The notes under the pieces were generated by a model. It was given only the letters and a program-made list of their open reading frames with translations, did no database searches and was not told where the DNA came from. From Mariniblastus sp. (GTDB lineage Bacteria > Planctomycetota > Planctomycetia > Pirellulales > Pirellulaceae), in assembly GCA_014237975.1 (NCBI GenBank), contig JABACA010000013.1:1-57344 (forward strand): DNA of 57,344 nt, written 5' to 3'. The translations under genes were made by a program, and so were the position numbers. Below are positions 28,030 to 37,036 of the stretch, piece after piece (positions within the stretch are counted from its first letter, which is position 1; each line of letters starts with the position of its first letter).

Positions 28030-28617
28030 ATGGGTTTAATTATTCTCGAGTTTCTGCTGTTCGTCTTGTCGTTCTTCATGATGCTGCTGATTCTCGTTCA
28101 GCGAGGCAAGGGAGGTGGCCTGACAGGTGCACTGGGCGGCATGGGCGGCCAGAGTGCGTTTGGTGCCAAGGCTGGCGATGTGTTCACAAAAGTCACCGTC
28201 GTTACGGCCATCCTCTGGATTACGTTGTGCATGTTGACGATTGCCCGATACAATCCGCCGCCCCCACCTCCCCAGGCCGACTCAGGGCCACCTTCAATGA
28301 CCAGTGGCGAAGGTGATGCGGAAGAAGCTAAAGACAACGCCCTGATGGAACAAGTCATCAAGGACCAAGCCGAGCTGGATAAAAAAACGGATCCCTCGAC
28401 AGATGCAGAGAAGCTTAAGCAACAGATCGAAAAAGATAAATTGGAGATTGAGGGGAAATCGGATCCATCCGGAGCCGGTACCGATAAAAAAGAAGACTCG
28501 ACAGGACCCGATCTGAATGCCCCGGAAACCAAGTCCGATTCTGGCGTTCAGGAGAATGACAAGTCCGGTGACAGTGGATCTTCTTCCGATAAAGATTCGT
28601 CAAACAACAACGGGTGA
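28030..28617 (+). CDS. secG: Preprotein translocase subunit SecG with a long acidic tail
   Basis: The first 75 residues are a standard SecG: two helices ([37 protein letters not shown]) joined by the loop [21 protein letters not shown]. It assists the SecYEG channel during protein export. After residue 78 comes a Pro run and then a roughly 110-residue Asp/Glu/Lys/Ser-rich tail ([16 protein letters not shown] and onward), making 195 residues against the 75-110 usual elsewhere. The tail looks disordered. It follows tpiA closely. Confidence 0.93.
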   Translation: MGLIILEFLLFVLSFFMMLLILVQRGKGGGLTGALGGMGGQSAFGAKAGDVFTKVTVVTAILWITLCMLTIARYNPPPPPPQADSGPPSMTSGEGDAEEAKDNALMEQVIKDQAELDKKTDPSTDAEKLKQQIEKDKLEIEGKSDPSGAGTDKKEDSTGPDLNAPETKSDSGVQENDKSGDSGSSSDKDSSNNNG

Positions 28618-28662
28618 TGGGCGCATCCAGACCGCCGTTGCTTTTTCTACGGAGTCGATCAG

Positions 28663-29532
28663 TTGCTATTAAGCATGACTGGGCACGGCCAGGCCGTTGC
28701 CGAAAATGAGCATGTTAATGTGCTGGTCGAGCTGCGCTCCGTCAACAACCGGTATCTCAAAACAACGATCAGCAGTGATCTGGATCCGGGGTATGAATCG
28801 CAGCTGGAATCGTTGCTGCGCGACAGGATCATGCGGGGCGCGATCAACGCCCGCATCAAACTTCTTTTTTATGGTGGCAGCCGTGATTACCAGATCAATA
28901 CGGCCGCCCTGCAGGCCTATCAGCAACAGTTGTCAGCCATCGAATCGACCGATCATCAGGCCAGCCTGGATGCCCTGTTGAATTTGCCGGGTGTGATCGA
29001 AGAAAACGTCCCGGCTGACCGCTTGCAAGCTGCTTGGCCAGTCGTTGAGCTGGCGACACGCGAGGCACTGGAAAAGCTGGTCGAAATGCGGGCCCAGGAA
29101 GGTGCTGCCATGCAGAAAGACCTGTTGGCCAATTGCGATTTGATCGCCCAATTGACGGAACAAATTGAATCCCTGACACCCAACATTGTCAAGAATTACT
29201 CCAAGCGGATTTCGGATCGTCTCAACCAGATGTTGGAGGATTTCAACGTATCGGTAACCGAATCGGATATCGTTCGAGAAGTAGGCATTTTTGCCGAACG
29301 GGTTGATATTTCCGAAGAGCTTGTGAGATTGAAAAGTCACATCGAACAATTCAAGTTGATCATCAACGCATCAACTAGCAATGGCCGGAAACTGGATTTC
29401 CTGACGCAGGAGCTGCTCAGGGAAACCAATACAATCGGCTCCAAAGCCAATGACGTAGAAATTGCCAACCATGTTGTCGAGATAAAGACTGCTATCGAAC
29501 GGATTCGAGAGATGGTTCAAAACGTAGAATAA
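28663..29532 (+). CDS. yicC: YicC-family endoribonuclease
   Basis: A 289-residue YicC/YloC protein, a family shown to contain RNases. The TTG at 28663, with GGAG ten bases upstream, gives MLLSMTGHGQA, matching the family opening M-x-x-SMTGxG; no ATG fits. Conserved segments are VELRSVNNRYL, the central coiled part, and the C-terminal KLDFLTQELLRETNTIGSKA, which is the most conserved block. Its place directly before gmk and rpoZ is the classic yicC-gmk-rpoZ order. Confidence 0.93.
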   Translation: MLLSMTGHGQAVAENEHVNVLVELRSVNNRYLKTTISSDLDPGYESQLESLLRDRIMRGAINARIKLLFYGGSRDYQINTAALQAYQQQLSAIESTDHQASLDALLNLPGVIEENVPADRLQAAWPVVELATREALEKLVEMRAQEGAAMQKDLLANCDLIAQLTEQIESLTPNIVKNYSKRISDRLNQMLEDFNVSVTESDIVREVGIFAERVDISEELVRLKSHIEQFKLIINASTSNGRKLDFLTQELLRETNTIGSKANDVEIANHVVEIKTAIERIREMVQNVE

Positions 29533-29551
29533 AACCCATACTCAGTCCACG

Positions 29552-30178
29552 ATGTCAAAAACTGAACAAAATTGCGATGGCGGCAAGCTGATCATTATCT
29601 CAGGACCTTCGGGGGTCGGGAAATCGACAGTTGTCAAACAACTGATTCAACAATGTGAACTGCCTTTGGAACTGAGTGTTTCGGCGACCACCCGACCGCG
29701 CCGCGCCGACGATCAGGCAGGCGTCAATTATCATTTTTTGACCGATGAGGAATTCCAACGTCGCGCCGCAAATGGGGAATTTCTGGAATATGTCGAAGTT
29801 TTTGGCCGCGGATACTGGTATGGAACATTAAAAGACCAAGTTAGCACTGGCCTCAATAGCGGCAAGTGGATAATCTTAGAGATTGATATTGAAGGTGCAG
29901 CCAAGGTGCTGAAGCTTTATCCCGAGGCACTGACAATATTCATCCATCCCGGCAACCTTGAACAGCTGCAACGGCGACTGGAACACCGGGGCACCGAGAC
30001 GCCCGATTCGCTTGCTCGCCGACTCGAAGTTGCCAAGCAAGAACTTGCAGCCGCTTCGAACTACCAAAACATCGTTATCAATAAAACGGTTGAGCAAGCT
30101 GTCGAAACGATATGCCAACTGCTGTTGAAAAGCAAAAACCACCCGAGTGGAGATAATACAGAATGTACGACGAACTAA
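29552..30178 (+). CDS. gmk: Guanylate kinase
   Basis: A 208-residue kinase that converts GMP to GDP with ATP. The P-loop GPSGVGKS is at residues 18-25; the GMP-binding segments [21 protein letters not shown] and [10 protein letters not shown] follow, then the lid and ILEIDIEGA. The last 16 bases overlap the start of rpoZ, so the two are translated together. The extra ten polar residues at the N-terminus ([10 protein letters not shown]) are harmless. Confidence 0.96.
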   Translation: MSKTEQNCDGGKLIIISGPSGVGKSTVVKQLIQQCELPLELSVSATTRPRRADDQAGVNYHFLTDEEFQRRAANGEFLEYVEVFGRGYWYGTLKDQVSTGLNSGKWIILEIDIEGAAKVLKLYPEALTIFIHPGNLEQLQRRLEHRGTETPDSLARRLEVAKQELAAASNYQNIVINKTVEQAVETICQLLLKSKNHPSGDNTECTTN

Positions 30179-30423
30179 AAGAAGAAGAAATTGTCCGCAA
30201 AGTCGGGGGCCGGTTTAAATTATCGACCTTGATTCAAAAAAGAATGGTCCAGCTTAACCAAGGTGCGCGACCGCTGATCGACACCAACGAAGAAGATATG
30301 ATGGCCGTGGTACTACAGGAAATTTTACTGGACAAAATCTTTCTTGATTCGGCGGATGAAGTGGGAACCAATGCGTCACCCGATTTCAGCGAAACTCCCG
30401 AACTCAACCTTGATGACCTGTAA
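30163..30423 (+). CDS. rpoZ: RNA polymerase omega subunit
   Basis: An 86-residue omega-like subunit, which helps assemble and stabilise RNA polymerase. The core motif is [27 protein letters not shown], equal to the omega block with the conserved R-x-L-x-x-A/Q-R region, followed by [14 protein letters not shown]. The assignment is helped by the 16-base overlap with gmk. The acidic C-terminus is short. Confidence 0.9.
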   Translation: MYDELKEEEIVRKVGGRFKLSTLIQKRMVQLNQGARPLIDTNEEDMMAVVLQEILLDKIFLDSADEVGTNASPDFSETPELNLDDL

Positions 30424-30539
30424 ATCGATTAAGTCCTCATTGGTTTGTATACAAGCCACGAATCCGGGCGTCCTCTGATGTTCGCGGGATGGGTGGCTTT
30501 TTTTGTCCGCGCAGAGCTAACTGTCATGATGAAGAACTG

Positions 30540-31094
30540 ATGGCTGATTCCGAAATACTGCTGGCCGTTACTGGCGGAATCGCGGCGTTCAAGTCGGCCG
30601 CGCTGGCCAGTTCGCTTGTCCAACAGGGATACGGAGTCCGTGTGGTCCAGACAGAATCGGCCACGCGCTTTGTGGGAACGCAAACGTTTAGTGCATTGAC
30701 CAGCCGACCGGTCATCACCGACCTGTTTGACCCGCAATTCCCACTGGGGGCCCATATTGAACTGGCCCGGCAAAGTGACCTGTTATGTGTCGCGCCGGCA
30801 TCGGCAAATTTCATGGCCAAGGCTGCCTCTGGAATCGCCGACGATTTGTTAAGCACGTTGTACCTTTGTTTCACGGGCCCGGTGCTGGTGGCACCCGCCA
30901 TGAATTGCGAAATGTGGGAAAAGCCGGCTACACAACGCAATTTGCAACAACTGCGGGACGATGGAGTGCAGATCATTGACCCGGATGAAGGTTGGCTAAG
31001 TTGTCGGGTCCAAGGCGTCGGTCGAATGGCTGACCCGGTGAAAATTCATGGCGAGATTGACGCAATTGTTGACCCCAAACCGACAAAGGATTAG
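30540..31094 (+). CDS. coaC: Phosphopantothenoylcysteine decarboxylase (separate CoaC)
   Basis: A 184-residue flavoprotein decarboxylating 4'-phosphopantothenoylcysteine in coenzyme A synthesis. ATG 30540, with GAAGA upstream, gives MADSEILLAVTGGIAAFKSA, the FMN-binding opening. His72 in GAHIELA is the catalytic His; CVAPASANFMAK, APAMNCEMW and the active-site flap Cys in LSCR follow. In most bacteria this is the first half of a CoaBC fusion; here it stops and the ligase half is a separate gene 56 bases downstream. An open frame continues upstream without similarity. Confidence 0.92.
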   Translation: MADSEILLAVTGGIAAFKSAALASSLVQQGYGVRVVQTESATRFVGTQTFSALTSRPVITDLFDPQFPLGAHIELARQSDLLCVAPASANFMAKAASGIADDLLSTLYLCFTGPVLVAPAMNCEMWEKPATQRNLQQLRDDGVQIIDPDEGWLSCRVQGVGRMADPVKIHGEIDAIVDPKPTKD

Positions 31095-31150
31095 AACACC
31101 TTGGTCCGACCTGTTGCCAACTCGCGTCACTTGAATCCGAATACCTTTCC

Positions 31151-31795
31151 ATGGCCCGAATCCTCATTACCTCTGGTCCCACGCGTCAGTACATTGACCC
31201 TGTTCGGTATTTGAGCAACGCCTCCAGTGGCCAAATGGGTCGCTGTCTGGCCGAAGCGGCATTGGAGCGAGGGCATGACGTTGTCGTGGTCAGTGGACCG
31301 GTTCAATTGGAATACCCAAAATCTTGTGAGGTCATCCCGGTTGTATCCACGGATGACATGTTGTCTGTCTGCCAGGAGATCTTTCCAAATTGCGATGGGT
31401 TGATCGGTGCCGCAGCGCCTTGTGACTATCAACCCGTGGAGGTGGCAGATCATAAAATTCCCAAGACGGGAGATACATTGGTTATTAAATTGGTCGAAAC
31501 CCCGGATGTTGTTGCCAAACTAGGCAGCGGAAAAAAACCGGGTCAGTGGACCGTCGGCTTTGCTCTGGAAACGGATGATGCCCGGTTCCGGGCAATCACA
31601 AAATTGGAAAGGAAAAGCTGCGATCTGGTTGTTTTAAACGGGGTCGCTGCCATTGATTCCTCCGATAACCATGTTGAAATCATCGCGCCCGGAGGCCAGG
31701 TGTTACAGATTGTCCAAGGGAGCAAGCCATTGGTCGCAAGTTCGATCCTGCACTTGATCCAGGAAAGGCTGATGCAGGAAAGCGACCAGGTATGA
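31151..31795 (+). CDS. coaB: Phosphopantothenate-cysteine ligase (separate CoaB)
   Basis: A 214-residue ligase joining 4'-phosphopantothenate to cysteine, the step before CoaC. Family motifs: ITSGPTRQYIDPVRYLSN (nucleotide loop), SSGQMGRCLAEAAL, GAAAPCDYQP and the Lys in HKIPK. The C-terminal FALETDD and VVLNGV segments match the second half of CoaBC fusions. It is not fused to CoaC, which lies just upstream. Its stop overlaps the next start by four bases (ATGA). Confidence 0.92.
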   Translation: MARILITSGPTRQYIDPVRYLSNASSGQMGRCLAEAALERGHDVVVVSGPVQLEYPKSCEVIPVVSTDDMLSVCQEIFPNCDGLIGAAAPCDYQPVEVADHKIPKTGDTLVIKLVETPDVVAKLGSGKKPGQWTVGFALETDDARFRAITKLERKSCDLVVLNGVAAIDSSDNHVEIIAPGGQVLQIVQGSKPLVASSILHLIQERLMQESDQV

Positions 31796-32175
31796 TCAAA
31801 TCTGAAACTCCCCTGGAAAAACCGGTGAACCGCAGTGTCACGCCCTCCAACGTTGCATTGGTACTGGTGGGATTACTGGTAATGGCCGCTTACACATTCC
31901 TGCTACGCAGAATGTCACCACTGGACATGGGGCAATACACATTCCAGTTCTTTCCCATCCCGTGGTTTACCATGTTTGGAGAATTCCTGTTTATTCTGCT
32001 GTTGACCATCGTCGCCATGTGGCATGTCAAACTGGCATTGGGTAAGCCGCAGGATTCCTCCTTGTCAGGACGGTTGAGCAAGATTTCACAACTGTTATTT
32101 GCCCTGATTCTGCTATTGGTTCCCTTGATTTTCAGGGCCGCAGCCGAATTCCTGCTCAAGCTCATCAACGGTTAA
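31792..32175 (+). CDS. Three-helix membrane protein of unknown function
   Basis: A 127-residue protein translationally coupled to coaB by an ATGA overlap. Three hydrophobic helices lie at about residues 20-37, 60-83 and 100-122, with a short cytoplasmic N-terminus. I recognise no family. The coupling suggests co-expression with coenzyme A synthesis, not a shared role. Confidence 0.65.
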   Translation: MIKSETPLEKPVNRSVTPSNVALVLVGLLVMAAYTFLLRRMSPLDMGQYTFQFFPIPWFTMFGEFLFILLLTIVAMWHVKLALGKPQDSSLSGRLSKISQLLFALILLLVPLIFRAAAEFLLKLING

Positions 32176-32247
32176 TGGTTGGGCAAGGCGTGATGGCGAC
32201 ATGTCAACCGCCGGTTCCCGCTATCAAACAAGTCGGTGCATGATCGC

Positions 32248-33276
32248 TCAGGTACTGGCCAGGATATGGAGAATGTCACCATCCTGAACAACGTATTCCT
32301 TGTGCTCTTTGCGCATCAGATTCTGTGCCTTGATCTCACGTTCACTTCCCACTCGAAACAGATCATCGCACGTCATGGTTTCGGCCCGAACAAAGCCCCG
32401 CGCCAGATCGGTGTGAATTCCAGCCGCCGCGTCTTCGGCCGTGGCACCTTGTCGAATCAGCCATGTCCTGACTTCTTTTTCCCCGGCAGTAAAAAACAGC
32501 ATTTGCTGGGATGCGTCCATCAATTGACGGACCAGTTCATTTCGATCAACACCGGCAACTCCCATTTCAGAACAAAACTCGTCCCTCTCCTCTTTGTCCA
32601 TCTGAGCCAGGTCCATTTGCAATGAAATTGAAAAAGCAGACGCAATGGTTCCCTCCGGCAATCCTGTTAAATGCTGATGAGGGTCCGTTTCGTCATCGGC
32701 AACATTGACAACGACAAAGCGAGGCTTATCTGTCAGCAACTGAAACGACTTGGTTGCCCGGGCCTGCACGTCGGTCAGTGCGAGATCACGCAATGCCTTG
32801 CCGGATTCCAGTTGTTCCAGGACCGGTTCTAGTGCCTGCAGTTCCGCCAATTCCTTGTCCCGATTGGGCCGTGGTTTCTTGGTCGACTCGCGCAATTTCT
32901 CGACCCGCCCGGAAACAATATCCAAATCGGCTAACAACAGGTCTTCTTCAAACGACTGCAAATCGTCTTTTACGCTGGCGCCTGAAAATCCAGCAACCAC
33001 CATGACCAGACAACCCGCTTCGCGAATCGCTGCCAATTTGCCCGCATTGCCCTCGTGAGTCCGGCTCAACCCGGGCGTATCGACCACGTTTAGCATGGCC
33101 TGCGTAATTTTCTTGGGTTGGTAAATGCCACACAGCGGTTCCACCCGCGGATCAACGATCGTGCAGGTCGCCATCTGGGTTGCATGAGCCAGGGAAAGGT
33201 CCGGCTCCACGCCAGTCAGCCAATGAAACAGAGTGCTCTTACCGGCCCCTTGATACCCTACGATTCCAATTTTCAT
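32248..33276 (-). CDS. Divergent YchF-like GTPase/ATPase with TGS-type C-terminus
   Basis: A 342-residue Obg-group P-loop protein. G1 is GYQGAGKST (residues 7-15), unlike the GxPNVGKST of standard YchF; TCTIVDPRVEPL and DTPGLSRTHEG correspond to the switch regions. G4 reads NVADDE where YchF has NxxE, so nucleotide preference is unclear. The C-terminus (GIHTDLARGFVRAET; YVVQDGDILHI) is the TGS/DUF933 end typical of YchF. YchF binds ribosomes or the proteasome-related machinery in other organisms. Here the gene overlaps the transglutaminase gene by four bases, so it is probably made with the MoxR-DUF58-transglutaminase set. It is best called a YchF paralogue. Confidence 0.85.
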   Translation of the reverse strand: MKIGIVGYQGAGKSTLFHWLTGVEPDLSLAHATQMATCTIVDPRVEPLCGIYQPKKITQAMLNVVDTPGLSRTHEGNAGKLAAIREAGCLVMVVAGFSGASVKDDLQSFEEDLLLADLDIVSGRVEKLRESTKKPRPNRDKELAELQALEPVLEQLESGKALRDLALTDVQARATKSFQLLTDKPRFVVVNVADDETDPHQHLTGLPEGTIASAFSISLQMDLAQMDKEERDEFCSEMGVAGVDRNELVRQLMDASQQMLFFTAGEKEVRTWLIRQGATAEDAAAGIHTDLARGFVRAETMTCDDLFRVGSEREIKAQNLMRKEHKEYVVQDGDILHILAST

Positions 33277-35711
33277 TTGTGCGCCGAGTCGCTGGCAATG
33301 AGCGACGTGATTTTCAGTTGTTCTTCCAGTTCCTTGGCCATTCGTTCTATCTTGTCTGTACGACGATTGTCTAGGGCGCGTTGACCGAATCTGACGTGAT
33401 AAAAGGCTTCCGTAATCTGCGAGACGCTATCCAGAATCAGCTGATGCCCGGGATGTGCGGCAAAATGATCGGCTACCAGCAAGGCAAACTCTCGATGGGT
33501 CTGATTGGGCTGTCGCTCGAGGTCATGGTCCCGCTTGAGGGTACCTGCCATTTTTTCATAAAACGGCACAACTTGTTGTATATAAACATCCCCCATGACC
33601 CAAGTCCCTAATTCCGGCGAGATCCAAAACAGGGCGCTGCCAATCATTTTGCGGAAACGGCTGACGTGTACCTTTGGCTTGCGCTCGACCAGCGTACGCT
33701 GTAATTTGAACTTCCGGTAAAAGACCATGACGACCAGCCCGACGATAACACCGAGCAGCAAAAACTGGTACAAGGGATTCATTTTGACTTCGTTGGCAAA
33801 TGTTTCCCCGGCAGTTTGCCATTTCGACAGGTCCATCATGCCGAGTAATTGCGACGATTCCAAGTCCATCGACTCCAGCTCTTTGGTGGAATCCATTCCC
33901 AGAACGTAGTCCTGCCACAAATTCCTGGCCAATTCGAGTGGCTCACCATTGCTGACCAGAGTTTCGGCGGTGTAAATATTGCCGGTTGGATCAAGTGACA
34001 GCCAAGCGCCCCCCGGGCCGGCCGCTCCCGAGGCAAACATCTCCGCAGTACAATCTTCGGGAGGAATGTAGGCTTCAACCCAAGCATGGGCGTGCCTCTC
34101 ACGAACCATGTAGCACTCATTGAGCTTGTTGTATTCGCCACCATAAAACCCAATGACCAACCTGGCCGGAATGTTTTGGCTACGAAGCATGATCGTCAAG
34201 GCAGACGCAAACAACTGGCAATGACCGGTCCTGTGATTCTTAAAAAAGTCCTCAACTGGGTCCAGTCCTGCTGTTCTGGGGATATCTTGAAAGTTGAGCG
34301 TATAGGAAAATTGGTTGGTCGGCAGAAAAATATTGTTCATCTCACGGCTCAACTTCAGTGAATCCGTCTTTCCAACCTGCCGGGAGATTCGTTCTGCAGC
34401 GCCGACGATTGCGGGATAAAGGCCGCGATCCAAGTGGACCAGGCTATTGAACTCACCCACATTCTGAGGCAAGGTCAAATTATCAATCTTGATGATGTCC
34501 GGAACATAAGGCCAGCTTTCCAGGGGGCGGTTACCATTTTCGACCAAAGCTCCCATCCTGTATTGATACGCGGACATTTCAGTCAAATCGCCTCTGCGAC
34601 GACGGCTCAAGGCAGAAATATCTCGACAATATTCGACCTCCTGGCTTGTCTCGCCGAGGCGAAAACCGGGTGTCATGGCAAACAACAAGGGATCGGTCGT
34701 AGCCTCGATCGCAACATCGGAAACAAGCCATTGCGTTCGTTGGGGCGGTAGTGCCATCATCCGTTGATAACTGAACTCAAATACTGAATCATAAGGTGCT
34801 GTCCACGTTGTCACTCCATTTTTAACTCCCCAGCGAGACAAAGGCATTCCACGAAAATACGGGTGTTGGCTCAATTTGACTTTATTTTCCGTGTCGGGAT
34901 CGGTGAACCATGCTCGAAAGACCAGGCGACCAGAATCGGATATGGAGCCTCGGTTGTCGAGATCGACCTGGTAGGACCCACCCGTCGCACTCACCTGTTT
35001 CTTTCCAGGGCCCAACCAGGCAGTGTCAATCCTGGGAATGTTGTAGAACAGGACGATGGCAAAAACGAGACCGGCAATCAGCCAGGGAAACAGGTTGCTG
35101 ATCATCTTCGTGTATGAACTGGTAACCTTGGAATCAAAGACCATGCAGGCGGGTGCTCCGTCGCACGTGTAACTGCCTCTGGCAATCGACTCAATCCTCG
35201 ATTTGGCCTTCGCCAAATTCAGGCGGTTGAATCGCCTGACCTCGAACCACTGGGTAAATTCGCACTGCAACATCATCATGGCACCGGCCACGGCAAAATA
35301 AGTAACGAACAGTAACCCACCCTCAAAATTCAAATTGAAAATCGCGGCCACGACGACCTGCAAGAGGGTTAATACCAACACTTGCCAATACAAGCGGGGT
35401 GTCTTTTTCTGGAACAACAAGACGGTTTGCAAATAAATGAGCAAATTGCCGACCGAAATAAGCTTGCTGGCGCTGTCGCCACCGTAAAAATCCCTCATGG
35501 CATATACCAGGATCAGAATGGATGCCACATTGGCCAGCCAGCCACTAAGGTGAAAAAGGCCTAGCCTGTCAACCAGCACAAAAGAAATGAAGCCACCCAG
35601 GAACGCGAACGCGGCTAACTGCCACGAATTTTGACTTGCACCTAGCAGCAAACCACTCGCGGTGATCAGTAGCAGGCAGACAATTTGTATAACGAGTTTA
35701 CGTGGATGCAT
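33273..35711 (-). CDS. TgpA-like membrane transglutaminase
   Basis: An 812-residue membrane protein of the TgpA/DUF3488 group. About five helices cover residues 7-150 and another 208-226; the extracytoplasmic part carries the papain-like transglutaminase core with Cys498 (RTGHCQLFASA), His542 (AHAWVEAYIP) and Asp574 (WLSLDPTG). A helix at about 650-670 leads to a cytoplasmic C-terminal domain. It overlaps DUF58 by 14 bases at its start and the YchF-like gene by four at its end. Planctomycete genomes regularly carry MoxR-DUF58-transglutaminase clusters; the substrate is unknown. Confidence 0.93.
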   Translation of the reverse strand: MHPRKLVIQIVCLLLITASGLLLGASQNSWQLAAFAFLGGFISFVLVDRLGLFHLSGWLANVASILILVYAMRDFYGGDSASKLISVGNLLIYLQTVLLFQKKTPRLYWQVLVLTLLQVVVAAIFNLNFEGGLLFVTYFAVAGAMMMLQCEFTQWFEVRRFNRLNLAKAKSRIESIARGSYTCDGAPACMVFDSKVTSSYTKMISNLFPWLIAGLVFAIVLFYNIPRIDTAWLGPGKKQVSATGGSYQVDLDNRGSISDSGRLVFRAWFTDPDTENKVKLSQHPYFRGMPLSRWGVKNGVTTWTAPYDSVFEFSYQRMMALPPQRTQWLVSDVAIEATTDPLLFAMTPGFRLGETSQEVEYCRDISALSRRRRGDLTEMSAYQYRMGALVENGNRPLESWPYVPDIIKIDNLTLPQNVGEFNSLVHLDRGLYPAIVGAAERISRQVGKTDSLKLSREMNNIFLPTNQFSYTLNFQDIPRTAGLDPVEDFFKNHRTGHCQLFASALTIMLRSQNIPARLVIGFYGGEYNKLNECYMVRERHAHAWVEAYIPPEDCTAEMFASGAAGPGGAWLSLDPTGNIYTAETLVSNGEPLELARNLWQDYVLGMDSTKELESMDLESSQLLGMMDLSKWQTAGETFANEVKMNPLYQFLLLGVIVGLVVMVFYRKFKLQRTLVERKPKVHVSRFRKMIGSALFWISPELGTWVMGDVYIQQVVPFYEKMAGTLKRDHDLERQPNQTHREFALLVADHFAAHPGHQLILDSVSQITEAFYHVRFGQRALDNRRTDKIERMAKELEEQLKITSLIASDSAHK

Positions 35712-36981
35712 CTCTTAATTTATTCCTGAGAAACTCGGAAACCACTTGCTCCGATTGCTCGTCGGGATTAAACACCTGTTTGAAACTTTTTGATCCAACT
35801 GAAATCCAGTGAAGGTCCTTGCCCGTTTTTCGCCAAAGTTCGGCTCCCATTTGAGTCTCAAGCCATTCTTCAGGGGCCGGGCGGGAACTGATCACGAAAA
35901 TAGGGGTGCCGACTGATACCTGGTTTTGCAAATCGAGAATTGACTGGGCAACCTGTGGACTTCTATCTGCTCGAGCGGCCGAAAGATCCCGCATCAGGCA
36001 GCTTAGGAACTCGGCACCAACGCGATCTACGTGAAGGTGTGTCTGCTGGCCTGCAATGGCGAACCCGATCTTCCCCCGAATGTCCTGGCCCAACTGGATC
36101 AGTAGGGTTGCCGCGAAACTCAATGCTTGCTCACAGTCGGCCATTTGCTGCTGTTCTGCCAACGCCCCCATGTCATGGCGGGAAAACAAATCAAGCACAA
36201 TCGCCATATCCCGGTTGGTTTTCTGATCGTATTGCTTGACCATCAGTTGATTCGCTTTGGCGGTTGTCCTCCAGTGAATTTGCTTTCGGTTGTCACCCGA
36301 CCGCCATGCCCTCAGGGCATAAAACTCTTCCTCATCGGCTCCCCGTCGGCGAAGTACAGATTCCGCACCGACAACATGGGAAGTGATCCGTCGTTCCCAG
36401 TCGGGCGTGAGCGAACCAATTCGAGGTGCTACATAGAACTGCTCTTGATTCCTGTATTGAAACCAGGCCCGAATCAAGCCAAATGGGAAACGGGTAGAGA
36501 CGATTGAGGGTCCAACCTCATACAGCCCCCGATCCGTAAATAAACAGCGGTAGGACATGTACTCAACTTCACCAACCGAGATGTAGTTAAATGCCACTTG
36601 CGTTCGGCTAAGGGTCCGTTTCTTTAAGCTCGCTGGGTCCTGGGTCCAGGGGCTTACGATGCACTTCATTTCATCTCGGACCACAAAATTCCACATCGGC
36701 AACCGGCTGCGGTTACGGATCATCCACTGGAAATTCACAAGCTGACCGACGTGGATTCGGTTTTGGACCAATCGATCGGCCTCGGTATGCCGCATTAAGT
36801 GGGAACCAATCCGCCAGCTTAACAACAGCGGCGCGAACATCATCCCCGACATGATCACCAGTAAATTGACATTCCGCAGAATTGCGCCCACGGTAACAAA
36901 CACCAGGATGACCACAAAGATCCAGCCTTCTGCCGTAAAGGAAATCTTGGACCGTGATCGTTTGAGTTGCTCAGACACCAT
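35698..36981 (-). CDS. DUF58 membrane protein
   Basis: A 427-residue protein. Two helices at about residues 17-56 anchor it; the DUF58 signature follows as AWRSGDNRKQIHWRTTAKA, and then a VWA-like fold with DMAIVLDLFSRHD at the usual MIDAS position. DUF58 proteins work with MoxR ATPases, apparently placing or remodelling partner proteins. The start ATG 36979-36981 is clean. It sits 55 bases after moxR and overlaps the transglutaminase gene by 14 bases. Confidence 0.92.
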   Translation of the reverse strand: MVSEQLKRSRSKISFTAEGWIFVVILVFVTVGAILRNVNLLVIMSGMMFAPLLLSWRIGSHLMRHTEADRLVQNRIHVGQLVNFQWMIRNRSRLPMWNFVVRDEMKCIVSPWTQDPASLKKRTLSRTQVAFNYISVGEVEYMSYRCLFTDRGLYEVGPSIVSTRFPFGLIRAWFQYRNQEQFYVAPRIGSLTPDWERRITSHVVGAESVLRRRGADEEEFYALRAWRSGDNRKQIHWRTTAKANQLMVKQYDQKTNRDMAIVLDLFSRHDMGALAEQQQMADCEQALSFAATLLIQLGQDIRGKIGFAIAGQQTHLHVDRVGAEFLSCLMRDLSAARADRSPQVAQSILDLQNQVSVGTPIFVISSRPAPEEWLETQMGAELWRKTGKDLHWISVGSKSFKQVFNPDEQSEQVVSEFLRNKLRDAST

Positions 36982-37036
36982 GGTGTTATTCGTTCAATGT
37001 TGGTTTGCGGTAGGACCAGCAGGACCGCGGCCAAAC

